Shown here piece after piece: positions 19,967-28,461 of a stretch of DNA of 48,612 nucleotides. Both the position numbers and the translations under genes were made by a program. Source of the DNA: Isotricha intestinalis (taxonomy: Eukaryota > Ciliophora > Litostomatea > Vestibuliferida > Isotrichidae); NCBI GenBank assembly GCA_023807065.1, contig JAJJLU010000423.1, positions 1 through 48,612 on the forward strand. The letters run 5' to 3'. How positions within the stretch are numbered: position 1 is the stretch's first letter; every line of letters starts with the position of its first letter. The notes under the pieces are model-generated. The model had not been told where the DNA came from. It saw only the letters and a list, made by a program, of their open reading frames with translations, and made no database searches.

Positions 19967-21247
19967 CTAATCATCAAAACCATCAGGGAAATTATCATCT
20001 TCATCTTCTAAAGGAGCATCTTTACAATCAATTAAATTCCAATCATTATCTTGTCTTGCTCTTAAATTTTTTACAAATTCATTGAATTCATACATATTAT
20101 TTTTTCCACTATATTTATTCCCTCTTAAAGGAAAATTACTAATAACTTTTCCATTAAATAATATTTTAACATAATAACTATTATTAAATTTATCATCTTT
20201 ATATAATTCAAATATTAAATTAGAAGCAAAAGGAGGAACAAACATTTTATAATAATCTTCATTCTCTAAACTTTTACTAATCATATTTCTTAAAAATTTT
20301 TCATCAAATATATTTCCAAAAAAATTCGCCATTATTGCATCATGTGCTGAAAAAACATTTAATTTACTAAATTTTTTATTTCCTTTAATTGCATTTGCAA
20401 AAATTTCTATTATTTTATTTATAAAAGCACTTGATGATAATTTTAACATTTTTGTATCTTTTATTCTTCCATTGTACCATTTATTTACTAACGAACTTTT
20501 TATTACTTTCAATATTTTTTCAGGAAATACTTTTTCCATATTTAAACCATACAAATAAAAATACCCTGTTATATATTTGTTTACTTTTTTTATAAATTTT
20601 CTTGATTTTTTTACTTTTTTTAATTCTAATATTTTATCTTCTAACAATAAATATTTTCTTAAATAATTTGCAGTTTCAATTATATCATCATCACTTATAG
20701 GAATTACATCAGGATATAAATTTAAATCTTTACTTTCTTCTTTAATTAATTCACCATTTAATTTACATTTCCAAGAATTAAATAATACATTTTCTTGATA
20801 AGAAAGAACTTCAATTGGTATTTCTTCGAAATTTAAATTAAAATCAATATTAGGAATAATATCATTATTAATATATTTTAATTGATTTTCATGAAAATTT
20901 ACTTTAGAAATATAATTAGGATAAAGTCCACTTAAAAATCCATTAGCACTGAAAATTGTCCTTTGAAAAGGAGTTGAATATATTTTAAAATCTCTTTCAT
21001 TATATTTATCAGAAATGAATTTTGTGTCAATATATTTTTTTCTAATATATTTACCTAATAATTGATGTTGTCTATATCCATTATGAGTTAGTTTCTCATT
21101 TATTCCCCAAAATTGTTGGTTTAAATATTTTGGAAATGTTTCTGCAGATCTTGCCCCATGTCTATTTACTTCTATTACACTTATTAATTTTGAATTTGAT
21201 AATAAGATTTGAATTATAATTAATAAGAAAATTCTGAATTTTGACAT
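19967..21247 (-). CDS. Secreted/lysosomal histidine acid phosphatase
   Basis: 426 aa. The N-terminus is a signal peptide (hydrophobic residues 5-16). The catalytic RHGxR motif is R29-H30-G31-A-R33, with H30 the phosphohistidine nucleophile. A second conserved arginine is R96 in STPFQRTIFSA, and the proton-donor HD motif is H302-D303 in FSAHDAIM. These define branch 2 of the histidine phosphatase superfamily (lysosomal and prostatic acid phosphatases). Length fits the family. It probably hydrolyses phosphomonoesters in lysosomes, food vacuoles or outside the cell. The C-terminus is a short very acidic tail (EDEDDNFPDGFDD) with no membrane anchor. The stop codon is TAG, useful proof that TAG is a stop here. 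Start chosen at the ATG behind an A7 tract. Confidence 0.93.
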   Translation of the reverse strand: MSKFRIFLLIIIQILLSNSKLISVIEVNRHGARSAETFPKYLNQQFWGINEKLTHNGYRQHQLLGKYIRKKYIDTKFISDKYNERDFKIYSTPFQRTIFSANGFLSGLYPNYISKVNFHENQLKYINNDIIPNIDFNLNFEEIPIEVLSYQENVLFNSWKCKLNGELIKEESKDLNLYPDVIPISDDDIIETANYLRKYLLLEDKILELKKVKKSRKFIKKVNKYITGYFYLYGLNMEKVFPEKILKVIKSSLVNKWYNGRIKDTKMLKLSSSAFINKIIEIFANAIKGNKKFSKLNVFSAHDAIMANFFGNIFDEKFLRNMISKSLENEDYYKMFVPPFASNLIFELYKDDKFNNSYYVKILFNGKVISNFPLRGNKYSGKNNMYEFNEFVKNLRARQDNDWNLIDCKDAPLEDEDDNFPDGFDD

Positions 21248-21371
21248 TTTTTTAGGGATTATATTTTTTTTTGATTATTTTTTATTTTTGTAATGAAATT
21301 AAAGTTGTTTGATAATTTGAAAATATAATTTTTAGTTTATTTTATTTTAAAATTTTATATTTTTTTAATGT

Positions 21372-21493
21372 TAGATTGTCCGTCGGGAAGAATGAAATAA
21401 TTTTCAATATTCCAGAAAACAATTATATGTAATTTAACATTGTGGTTGTCTTTATAATAATTATTTAGAATAAAGTTTCATCTGCAATGTTAA
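21372..21493. ncRNA. Weak candidate structured RNA in spacer
   Basis: A local patch of higher G+C (ttgtccgtcgggaag at its left edge) followed by a perfect 9-bp stem, TTAACATTG at 21434-21442 with CAATGTTAA at 21485-21493, extendable inward by G-U pairs. Inside it a second stem pairs CTTTAT (21450-21455) with ATAAAG (21470-21475). Nested hairpins of this kind are typical of small RNAs, but no family signature (H/ACA, C/D, tRNA, snRNA) could be confirmed. Strand undetermined. Confidence 0.25.
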
Positions 21494-21949
21494 TTTTATT
21501 AGAAAAATTAAATATTAAAATTACTATTTATTAATTTTTTTTTGGTTTAAATTAATTGAAATTTTATTTAATTTTTTATAGAATTATATATTTAATACAT
21601 ATAAATTTTAAAGATCAAACACAAAACAATAAATTTATTCATATTCTATATACTTTAGTTTTTTATATAAATTTACATTCATCAATTAAATTCATTCCAA
21701 TATTTATAATTAATTATGAATAACATCATTACTTTCATATTGAATCTTTTTTCAAAAAATCATTTATTATCTTATCTATTTTCTTATTAAAATCTTTTAT
21801 TTTAATCTATTTTTTTAAGAATCATATGAATTTTTAAAAATTATTTGAGTTTATAAGTCAAATTAAATATTTATTTTTTTTAATATATTTTTCATAAAAT
21901 CAAAAGAAAAAATTTAAACTTTCATTGAATGAATAATTATTATGACTCA

Positions 21950-22690
21950 TTATTTTTATTTTATATAAGAATAAAACAAAGAAAAAGTTCTTTTAACAAA
22001 ATTTTTTGAAATATTATTTTGGAAAACAATATAATTTTATTTAAGGAAATATCCTGATTAATTTTTAACTAATATCTGAAATAAAAATTCATTTTATCAA
22101 ATTCTTCTTTTTAGGGATATATGTTTTTTATTTGAAACAAATAAATTGATAATATTTTTCACAAATTGATTTTTAACATAAGAATTATTATTATTGACTT
22201 TTTCCTTCTCAATAGATATTACAAATATTATTAATAAAAATTTTTATTTATTTATTGAGCTAAAATTTATTTTTAATATTTATCCTTCTATCATTCTCTC
22301 ATATATTTTTTTAAAGAATATTAACTATATTATTCAATTTTTAAGTGGAATCATTCAACATTATATATTCTTCTTCTTAAATTTACTAATTAATTAAATC
22401 ATTCTTTTTATAATCTTTATGGTCATCAAAAAAATTTTTATCAAAAGAATTAAATATTTGAAATTTAATTTGTGTAACCTATTTAAAAGAATTAATTTTT
22501 AAAATTAAATACTCTTTTTAAGATTTTTATTTTTTTCTTAAACTTTATTTTTTATATAAAAATAAAAAAAATTAAAAGAAAGAATTTGCTTTTTCTTTTA
22601 ATATTTTAATTTTCTGGAAAGAATTTTAAATAATCAAAATGAGATTTAATAAAAAAACAATTTTCTCTTTTTTTTAGTCAGTTTATTTAT
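21950..22690 (-). pseudogene. Possible decayed gene relic
   Basis: On the minus strand one frame runs from about 22690 to 22320 and continues, after a shift at the A7 run around 22305-22311, to about 21950. It is interrupted about twenty times, nearly always by TAA or TAG and once by TGA. The segments between are protein-like, with clustered acidic residues (SFDKNFFDDHKDYKKND, EEEYIMLND) well above the D/E content expected of random AT-rich DNA. Chance alone would give a similar number of TAA codons, so the stop pattern by itself proves nothing. No family recognised. Confidence 0.3.
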
Positions 22691-22860
22691 AAAATATTAA
22701 TATATATAATATAATTTTTATTTAATCATTAGAAAACTTTAATTCTTCACTATAATACATGTATATACAAGAATTAAATTATTTTCAATTAAATGATTAT
22801 GCTTAAAAATAATAATAATAAATACAGAAACATTATTATTATCAAAAAGCAAAATTAATA

Positions 22861-23259
22861 TTAATTCTTTTCGTAAATTCCATCATCACTTTCACTAACT
22901 GAACTTTTTTCAATACATTCTTGAATTAAATTTTCAATTTTTGAATAAAATTTTTTAAATTTTTCATTTTCATCAATATAATGAATATCATCTTTTCTTT
23001 TATGATTTCTTTCAATTAAAATTTTAACTTTTTCTTTATTTTTATCAACATTAATTTTCAAAAATTTTTTTAATTTTTCTTTTCTTTCAACAGATAGATG
23101 TTCATTAAATGAAACTTTTAAATAATTTTTTAATTCATGAGTTATTGTTTCTGAACTTTGAGTTGAATTTGCACTTTCTCCTAATGGAATTTCTAAAGTA
23201 TTTTTTTTTTCTATATTATTCATACATAAACATAATGGATGGAATAATTCATGAAACAT
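22861..23259 (-). CDS. Hypothetical small helical protein (132 aa)
   Basis: 132 aa. The ATG at the upper end follows nine A residues on the coding strand, as for other genes here; a second ATG at codon 13 (MNNIEKK) is an alternative start that would remove a Cys/His-containing leader (MFHELFHPLCLC). The protein is charged and probably helical, with a Ser/Thr-rich patch (SANSTQSSE) and an acidic end (SSVSESDDGIYEKN). No domain, signal peptide or membrane segment recognised. It lies alone between two spacers. Unbroken length and balanced charged composition favour a real gene. Confidence 0.55.
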   Translation of the reverse strand: MFHELFHPLCLCMNNIEKKNTLEIPLGESANSTQSSETITHELKNYLKVSFNEHLSVERKEKLKKFLKINVDKNKEKVKILIERNHKRKDDIHYIDENEKFKKFYSKIENLIQECIEKSSVSESDDGIYEKN

Positions 23260-23788
23260 TTTTTTTTAATTTATTGATAAATAATTATGAAGATTTTTTT
23301 TTGGATTTTTTATTTATTTTTATTTGGAAATAATTATGTATTTCTATTAGGAAATTATAAATAAATCAAAAAAAAATTATTTTTGATTATTTTTAATAAT
23401 ATTAATTAATTAAAAAGTTTATGGAAAAAAATAATTTTATAATGAACAATCAGGAATTTTTTTTCTTACTTTAAAAAGATAATTATATCATAAAATTCAT
23501 AAGCAGCCTTAAATTCACCATAATTACATTTATTTTATAACTTCACAAATTATATAAATTTTTTAGTCAATGGCATTCTTAAAAAATATATATTTATAAT
23601 AAATGAATCTTATTCTTTCCTTATCATTTTTTTAATTGTATTTTCATTTCTTCTTTTTTAAATTATCTGAAAAATTAATTTATTATATATTATTTAATTA
23701 AAGTTTTGTAATAAATTATAATATTTTTCAATTGAATATCTCAATATATTCTAAATAATATAATATAATAAAATTATTATAATAATAA
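23260..23788 (-). pseudogene. Spacer with probable gene relic
   Basis: 529-bp spacer. On the minus strand a single frame from about 23700 to 23330 gives about 115 codons interrupted by about twelve TAA/TAG codons, no TGA and no frameshift. The segment between 23555 and 23480 is strikingly protein-like: FVKL, stop, NKC, then NYGEFKAAYEFYDIIIFLK, including two adjacent GCT alanine codons that are rare in non-coding DNA here. It loosely recalls the TPR/PCI stretch of eIF3 subunit e (an A-K-F-Q-x-x-C...A-A-x-Y pattern), but by eye only. It could be a decayed gene or a fragment written in a code where TAR is glutamine. Confidence 0.33.
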
Positions 23789-25045
23789 TTATAGATTTTC
23801 ATTTAATTCAATTACAATCCAATCTTTTTCTGATTCTTTAGAATTCAAAATAAAATCAATTATTTCACAATCAGTGAAAAATATTCTATTTATAAATTTA
23901 TCCTTATATTCATCATCCAAAGTTTCATTAGGTTCTACAATATTTTTTTTTGAAATATTGATTTTATTCAAAAATTTTTTATCACTGTTAGCGTTTAATA
24001 AAATTTCATTTTCATCATCTTTAAATATAAAAGGTTTTAATTCATCAAATTGTTTTGTGAAAAAAGGATGATTAATTAAAATATTATAATCATATCTTAA
24101 ATTAACATTAATTTTTAATAATCCACAAATTAAATCAACAAATTCAATTGTTAATTGATTTCTTTTTTTTATAATATAATCTCCATTAATAATATTATTA
24201 TAAATATTCATATGAGAATCTCCATTAAAGGGAAAAGTATTAAAAGCAAAATAATATAATAAAACTCCTAAAGACCATAAATCAGATTTATCATTATAAT
24301 TTTTATTTTTTCCTAATTTTAAACCCCATATTTCAGGAGCCATAGTTAAAGGATTACCACAAAATGTTTTTAAATCATTTTCTTTTGATAAATCTTTACC
24401 AATTGATAAATCTATTAATTTAATTGTATAGTTGTCTAATAATTGAGTTATATTTTCAAAATTTTTTTCTTTCATTAATATATTTTCCTGATATTGAACA
24501 TTTGCTGATTCTTTGAGTATTATATCATCTAATATATTTTCTTGTAGAAATAAATTTTTTAAATATTCATTTTCTTCATATTTTTTTTTTGAATTAGATG
24601 ATAACATTATATTCTCTAATTTTAAATTTCTGTAAACACATTTTTTTCTTGACATATAACTTAAACCTTCTATAATTTCTTTTGAAAATTTTTGAATAAT
24701 ATTAAAAGGAATTAATTGAGAAAACTTTGATATATAATTATCACAAAAAGATTGCAAAGTTTGTCCATCACAATATTCAAAAAAACAGTAAATATTTTTC
24801 TTTGATTTCACAACATCTAATAATTTTACTATATGAATATTATTTAATTTGTATGACATTTTTATTTCTTTTATAAATTCATTTTTAATTGTTATATTTT
24901 GAAATTCTGATAAATTTATTTTTTTCACTGCATATTTATTTCCTTTATTATCTTTAGCAAAATATATTTTTCCATATAAATTATTTTTAATTGGATTAAC
25001 ATTTAAAACATAATTTCCTAATTCAATTACTTCATTTTTATTCAT
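23789..25045 (-). CDS. Protein kinase-fold protein, probable pseudokinase
   Basis: 418 aa, a kinase domain over residues 10-330. The ATP-anchoring lysine is present (YAVK41K), as are APE (236-238) and the DLWSLG segment (about 255-260). However, the glycine-rich loop is degenerate (one glycine, YGKIYF), the HRD motif reads YRN (138-140, catalytic Asp replaced by Asn140) and DFG reads DLS (212-214). About 55 extra residues separate the catalytic loop from DLS. The activation-segment region FCGNPLTMAPEIW resembles the ULK/Atg1-like and CAMK-like groups. Loss of the catalytic base suggests a scaffold or allosteric pseudokinase, though some Asn-bearing kinases retain weak activity. It is divergent from the 417-aa pepsin-fold gene with an 89-bp shared upstream region. 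Confidence 0.88.
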   Translation of the reverse strand: MNKNEVIELGNYVLNVNPIKNNLYGKIYFAKDNKGNKYAVKKINLSEFQNITIKNEFIKEIKMSYKLNNIHIVKLLDVVKSKKNIYCFFEYCDGQTLQSFCDNYISKFSQLIPFNIIQKFSKEIIEGLSYMSRKKCVYRNLKLENIMLSSNSKKKYEENEYLKNLFLQENILDDIILKESANVQYQENILMKEKNFENITQLLDNYTIKLIDLSIGKDLSKENDLKTFCGNPLTMAPEIWGLKLGKNKNYNDKSDLWSLGVLLYYFAFNTFPFNGDSHMNIYNNIINGDYIIKKRNQLTIEFVDLICGLLKINVNLRYDYNILINHPFFTKQFDELKPFIFKDDENEILLNANSDKKFLNKINISKKNIVEPNETLDDEYKDKFINRIFFTDCEIIDFILNSKESEKDWIVIELNENL

Positions 25046-25134
25046 TTAAATTATTTATTATCAATAACCCTATATTAAATAATTGTTGATTTGTTTGATT
25101 ATAAAAAAAATATATCATTTAAATAAAATTAAAA

Positions 25135-26388
25135 ATGAGATTTTTCTTATTATTATTTTTATTATTCATTTCATATTCTCAATCAATAATAAAACTTCCT
25201 TTTCAAAAAGAAAAACAAATTTTAAAAGATGAAAATGATTTTATTGATATTTTTTTAAAAAATAATTTAATTTATGAATTAAATATTGGTACTCCAACTA
25301 AAAAAATTCCAATAAATTTAATATTAAATTATCATAATTTTTTTCTTTATGGAACAGAATTAAAAGGATTATATGATGAAAAAATATCAAGTTCATATAA
25401 AAATAATTCAGATTATGAAATTACATTTGAAGATGAAAATTTTAATGTAGGATTTCTTTCTTTAGAAAAAGTAAATTTTAATGATGAAAATAATAAAATT
25501 AAAGAATATAATAATATTAGTTTTATTTTAGCAACAAGAAACACAAAAGAAAATAAATATAATAATGTAATTGGATTAACAATTTTTTCAAATTCGAAAA
25601 TCCTAAAAGGAAATTTATTATATGGTTTAAAATTAAATAAAATTATTCCATCTTTAACTTTTTATTTTAAATATATAGATAATAAAAAAGAAAAAGGAGA
25701 AATTTTAATTGGAGATTCTCCTCATAATTACGATAAATCTTTTTCAATTGAACATTTTAAATTCATTCCTCTTGAAATAAGTAAATATTCCAATTTTAAT
25801 TGGAATATTGTATTTGAAAAAATACATTTTGGTGATTTTGGTTTTGTTCAAAATAATTTGTTTTTAATTGATTTTAATGTTGAAGGAATAATTGCTGATG
25901 ATAGATTAATGAAAATATTTGAAAATCATTTTTTTAATAGTTTAATAGAAAATAAAAAATGCTTTAAAAATGAAAAAAAATATAATGATAAATATTATTA
26001 TTTTTATTGTGATAAAGGAATTGATTTGAAAGGATTTAAAAAAGTTTTTTTTTATAGTCAAGTTATTGATTTCAATTTTACTTTTGATAGTAATGATTTA
26101 TTTATTGAAAAAAATGATAAGTTATATTTTATGATAGTATTTTCTTTTCAAAATAAAAGAATTTTAGGAAATATTTTTATGCAAAAATATAATACTCTTT
26201 TTGATCAAGAAAGAAAATATATTGGATTTTACTTTGGTAAAAATTCTACTTTTTCATTTTATTGGTTTTTTATTTTTATTTTATTTATTCTTGCTTTATT
26301 ATTATCATATTCAATTTATAAATCAATTGGATTAAAAAAAAGAAAAATGAAAGCTAATGAATTAGAAGAAAATTTAGTATTAAATTGA
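25135..26388 (+). CDS. Pepsin-fold membrane protein lacking the catalytic DTG, copy 1
   Basis: 417 aa with a signal peptide (about 1-17), a lumenal domain and one C-terminal membrane segment (about 378-397), then a short basic tail KKRKMKANELEENLVLN. YELNIGTPTKKIP (47-59) is the standard entry of eukaryotic aspartic proteases (IGTPxQ), but the expected DTGSS about nine residues later is replaced by LNYHN. The second site reads LIDFNVEGI, keeping an Asp but not TG. Hence the fold is probably retained and proteolysis lost. It is a tandem paralogue of the next gene 97 bp downstream, sharing IGTPT, the position of the membrane span and the tail motif. TGA is the stop. Alternative: a highly divergent active protease, which I think unlikely. 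Confidence 0.8.
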   Translation: MRFFLLLFLLFISYSQSIIKLPFQKEKQILKDENDFIDIFLKNNLIYELNIGTPTKKIPINLILNYHNFFLYGTELKGLYDEKISSSYKNNSDYEITFEDENFNVGFLSLEKVNFNDENNKIKEYNNISFILATRNTKENKYNNVIGLTIFSNSKILKGNLLYGLKLNKIIPSLTFYFKYIDNKKEKGEILIGDSPHNYDKSFSIEHFKFIPLEISKYSNFNWNIVFEKIHFGDFGFVQNNLFLIDFNVEGIIADDRLMKIFENHFFNSLIENKKCFKNEKKYNDKYYYFYCDKGIDLKGFKKVFFYSQVIDFNFTFDSNDLFIEKNDKLYFMIVFSFQNKRILGNIFMQKYNTLFDQERKYIGFYFGKNSTFSFYWFFIFILFILALLLSYSIYKSIGLKKRKMKANELEENLVLN

Positions 26389-26485
26389 GAATTTAATTTT
26401 ATTATTTATTTAATTTTTATAAAAAGAATATTTTAAATATATTAAACAAATAAATTAATTAATATTATATAATTAATCCAAAAAA

Positions 26486-27847
26486 ATGAAAAAATCAATT
26501 TTATTTTCTTTAATTATATTATCAAATATAATAATTATAAAATCTCAAATTATGAAAATTCCATTTAAAACAAAAGAAAAAAAAAATTTAAGTTCAGATA
26601 ATATAATTTCCAAATTAATAGAAAATGATATATATATTGAAATAAAAATAGGAACTCCAACACAGAATATTCCATTATATTTAAAATTGAATCAATTTCC
26701 TACTTTTATAACTTCATCAAATTATTCAAAAAATATATCTAAATTTGATTATTCAAAATCAAAAACTTTTGATTTAAAACAAACAGAAGATTCAAATTTT
26801 TTTGATTTTGATTGTTTAAAAGGAAAAGTAAGTGAAGATATATTATATTTCAATGATGTAAATAATAATAGTATTAAAGTAAATAATTTTAGTTTTATTT
26901 TAGCTTCTGAATTAAAAAAAGGAAAAGAAGATATTTCAGGAGAAATAGGTTTAAAAATAAATAGTTATATTTATATAAATGAAAATGTAATTTTTATTGA
27001 TAGTTTAAAAAAGAAAAATATTTCACAAACTTATTCTTTTTCAATTAAATATGATAAAGATAATAATAATAAAGGAGAATTTATTTTTGGTAATTATTAT
27101 CATTATTATAATGAAAAATATAAAGAAAGTGATTTTTATTTTATGAAAGTTGGAATTCCAAGAAGTAAGATTGAATGGCAATTATTTTTTAATAATGTTT
27201 ATATAAATAATACTTTATTAATAGGAAATGAAGTTGATTTATCTTATGAATTTGGATTAATTTTGGGAACTTATCATTATTATAATATTATATATCAAAG
27301 TTATTTTAATAATTATAAAAATGATTGTGTTGAAAAAATATTTAATTATAATAATGAAGAGTATTTTTATATTGAATGTAATAATATTATTAATGTTTCA
27401 AATTTTCCTTTTTTAATTTTTTATAATTATGATATAAATTTTAATTTTACTTTTAATGGAGAAGAATTATTTTATAAATCCAATGATAAATTATATTTTC
27501 TAATTGTATTTAAAACTAATCATTCTTATAGATGGAAATTCGGAAAAATATTCTTCCAAAAATATCATATTTTTTTCGATAAAGAAAAAAAAATTATAGG
27601 TTTATATCCTTATATTATAGATAATAATAACAATAAAAATAAAAACAATAAATTTAATTTTCGTTTTTCTTTACCTTGGTTTTTGGTTATAATATTATTT
27701 TTGATTTTAATTGGAACAATATTTTATATAAAAATGTATTTAACTTATAAAAAAAGAAAATTAAGAGCAAATGAATTAGAAGATGAATTTGAATATTCAA
27801 TTCAAAATAATAATTATGAAAAAAAAGAAAATTTATTTAGCTTTTAA
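26486..27847 (+). CDS. Pepsin-fold membrane protein lacking the catalytic DTG, copy 2
   Basis: 453 aa. Same architecture as its upstream neighbour: signal peptide (about 1-20), IGTPTQNIP at 55-63, then LNQF in place of DTGS, a second-site remnant VDLSYEFG, one membrane segment near residue 400-420 and a cytoplasmic tail KKRKLRANELEDEFEY. Shared tail consensus with copy 1 is KKRK-x-(K/R)-ANELE-(D/E), a likely sorting or binding signal because it is among the best-conserved parts of the pair. The two copies have diverged strongly elsewhere, so the duplication is old. The ATG at 26486 follows six A residues. Function unknown: a binding or chaperone role on the cell surface or in endomembranes would fit. 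Confidence 0.8.
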   Translation: MKKSILFSLIILSNIIIIKSQIMKIPFKTKEKKNLSSDNIISKLIENDIYIEIKIGTPTQNIPLYLKLNQFPTFITSSNYSKNISKFDYSKSKTFDLKQTEDSNFFDFDCLKGKVSEDILYFNDVNNNSIKVNNFSFILASELKKGKEDISGEIGLKINSYIYINENVIFIDSLKKKNISQTYSFSIKYDKDNNNKGEFIFGNYYHYYNEKYKESDFYFMKVGIPRSKIEWQLFFNNVYINNTLLIGNEVDLSYEFGLILGTYHYYNIIYQSYFNNYKNDCVEKIFNYNNEEYFYIECNNIINVSNFPFLIFYNYDINFNFTFNGEELFYKSNDKLYFLIVFKTNHSYRWKFGKIFFQKYHIFFDKEKKIIGLYPYIIDNNNNKNKNNKFNFRFSLPWFLVIILFLILIGTIFYIKMYLTYKKRKLRANELEDEFEYSIQNNNYEKKENLFSF

Positions 27848-28023
27848 AAATAAATATTAATGGTGAATAAAATCCTTATTATATTAATGATTATATATTT
27901 AACAAAAAAAATAAATTAGATGTTTTAATTATCATATTAATTATTTAAGTTAATATATTAATTCCCATAAATTTTTTTTCAAAATAAAAAAAATGATAAA
28001 AACAAAAATATTTAAAATAAATA

Positions 28024-28251
28024 CCGTCTATATAAAAGAAATTCTCTTTTCGCCTTTTCTAGGAAAATTAGTATGTCTTTCAGATAAATTTTCCTAGAAG
28101 TTTTATCAAATTTCAGATTAATCTGATTGCCTGGTTTCAAAGACATATGATGTGCCTTTCACATACCATATGAACTTTTCTACCTTTGATGTGACTTATT
28201 TAGTCTCATCATTATATGGACGGGAAGGTCAGTTGTGACCTATATTTTTTT
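28024..28251 (+). ncRNA. Candidate structured non-coding RNA with closed multi-branch fold
   Basis: A GC-richer island (roughly a third G+C) in an otherwise AT-rich spacer. A 12-bp terminal stem (28024-28035 with 28212-28223; one G-U) encloses four hairpins: 28058-28069/28087-28098 (12 bp perfect, 17-nt loop), 28113-28117/28122-28126 (5 bp, TTAA loop), 28144-28154/28160-28172 (11 bp with a 2-nt bulge, CCTTT loop) and 28188-28196/28202-28210 (8 bp with one T-T mismatch). Beyond the closing stem comes AGGTCA-GTTG-TGACCT (28226-28241) and then a T run (28245-28251) that could terminate RNA polymerase III. No tRNA box B, Sm site, U1/U2/U4/U5/U6 core, SRP or telomerase template was found, so the class is unknown. 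The strand is inferred from the T run. Confidence 0.55.
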
Positions 28252-28461
28252 CTATTTTCTTTTTCTGGAAAAATATACATATAAATTTGATTTATTTTTT
28301 ACTAATAGTTAGGAATTTAATTGTGTTAAAATTTTATTCCTTTATTTTTTCTTTTTGTTAATTTTCATATATTATGCTTTTTTTTAATTATTTTGTATTT
28401 AATAAAAACAAAATTTTTCACTTAATTATATTATATAAAGTAAATCAAAATTTAAAAAAAA

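Larger units (their letters stand above)
21248..22860. other. Long intergenic spacer with possible gene relic and hairpin
   Basis: 1.6 kb without an intact gene; two things stand out and are listed separately: a GC-richer hairpin patch near 21372-21493, and a minus-strand stretch (about 22690 down to 21950) that reads like decayed coding sequence. A 67-codon + strand frame at 22194-22397 opens only from TTG and is not believed to be a gene. Confidence 0.5.

Noticed and set aside
22194..22397. 67-codon + strand ORF, Phe/Leu/Ile-rich
   Set aside because: It opens only with TTG, its composition is what T-rich DNA gives in any frame, and the opposite strand looks more like decayed coding sequence.
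28024..28036. TATATAAAA as a TATA box upstream of a small RNA
   Set aside because: The same bases form most of one side of the 12-bp terminal stem with 28212-28223, so a promoter reading is not needed, although both roles cannot be excluded.
28050..28068. Resemblance to U5 snRNA loop I (CGCCTTTT within TTTTC...GAAAA)
   Set aside because: The invariant loop should continue with AC but reads CT, no Sm site follows, and the bases compete with a perfect 12-bp stem at 28058-28098.
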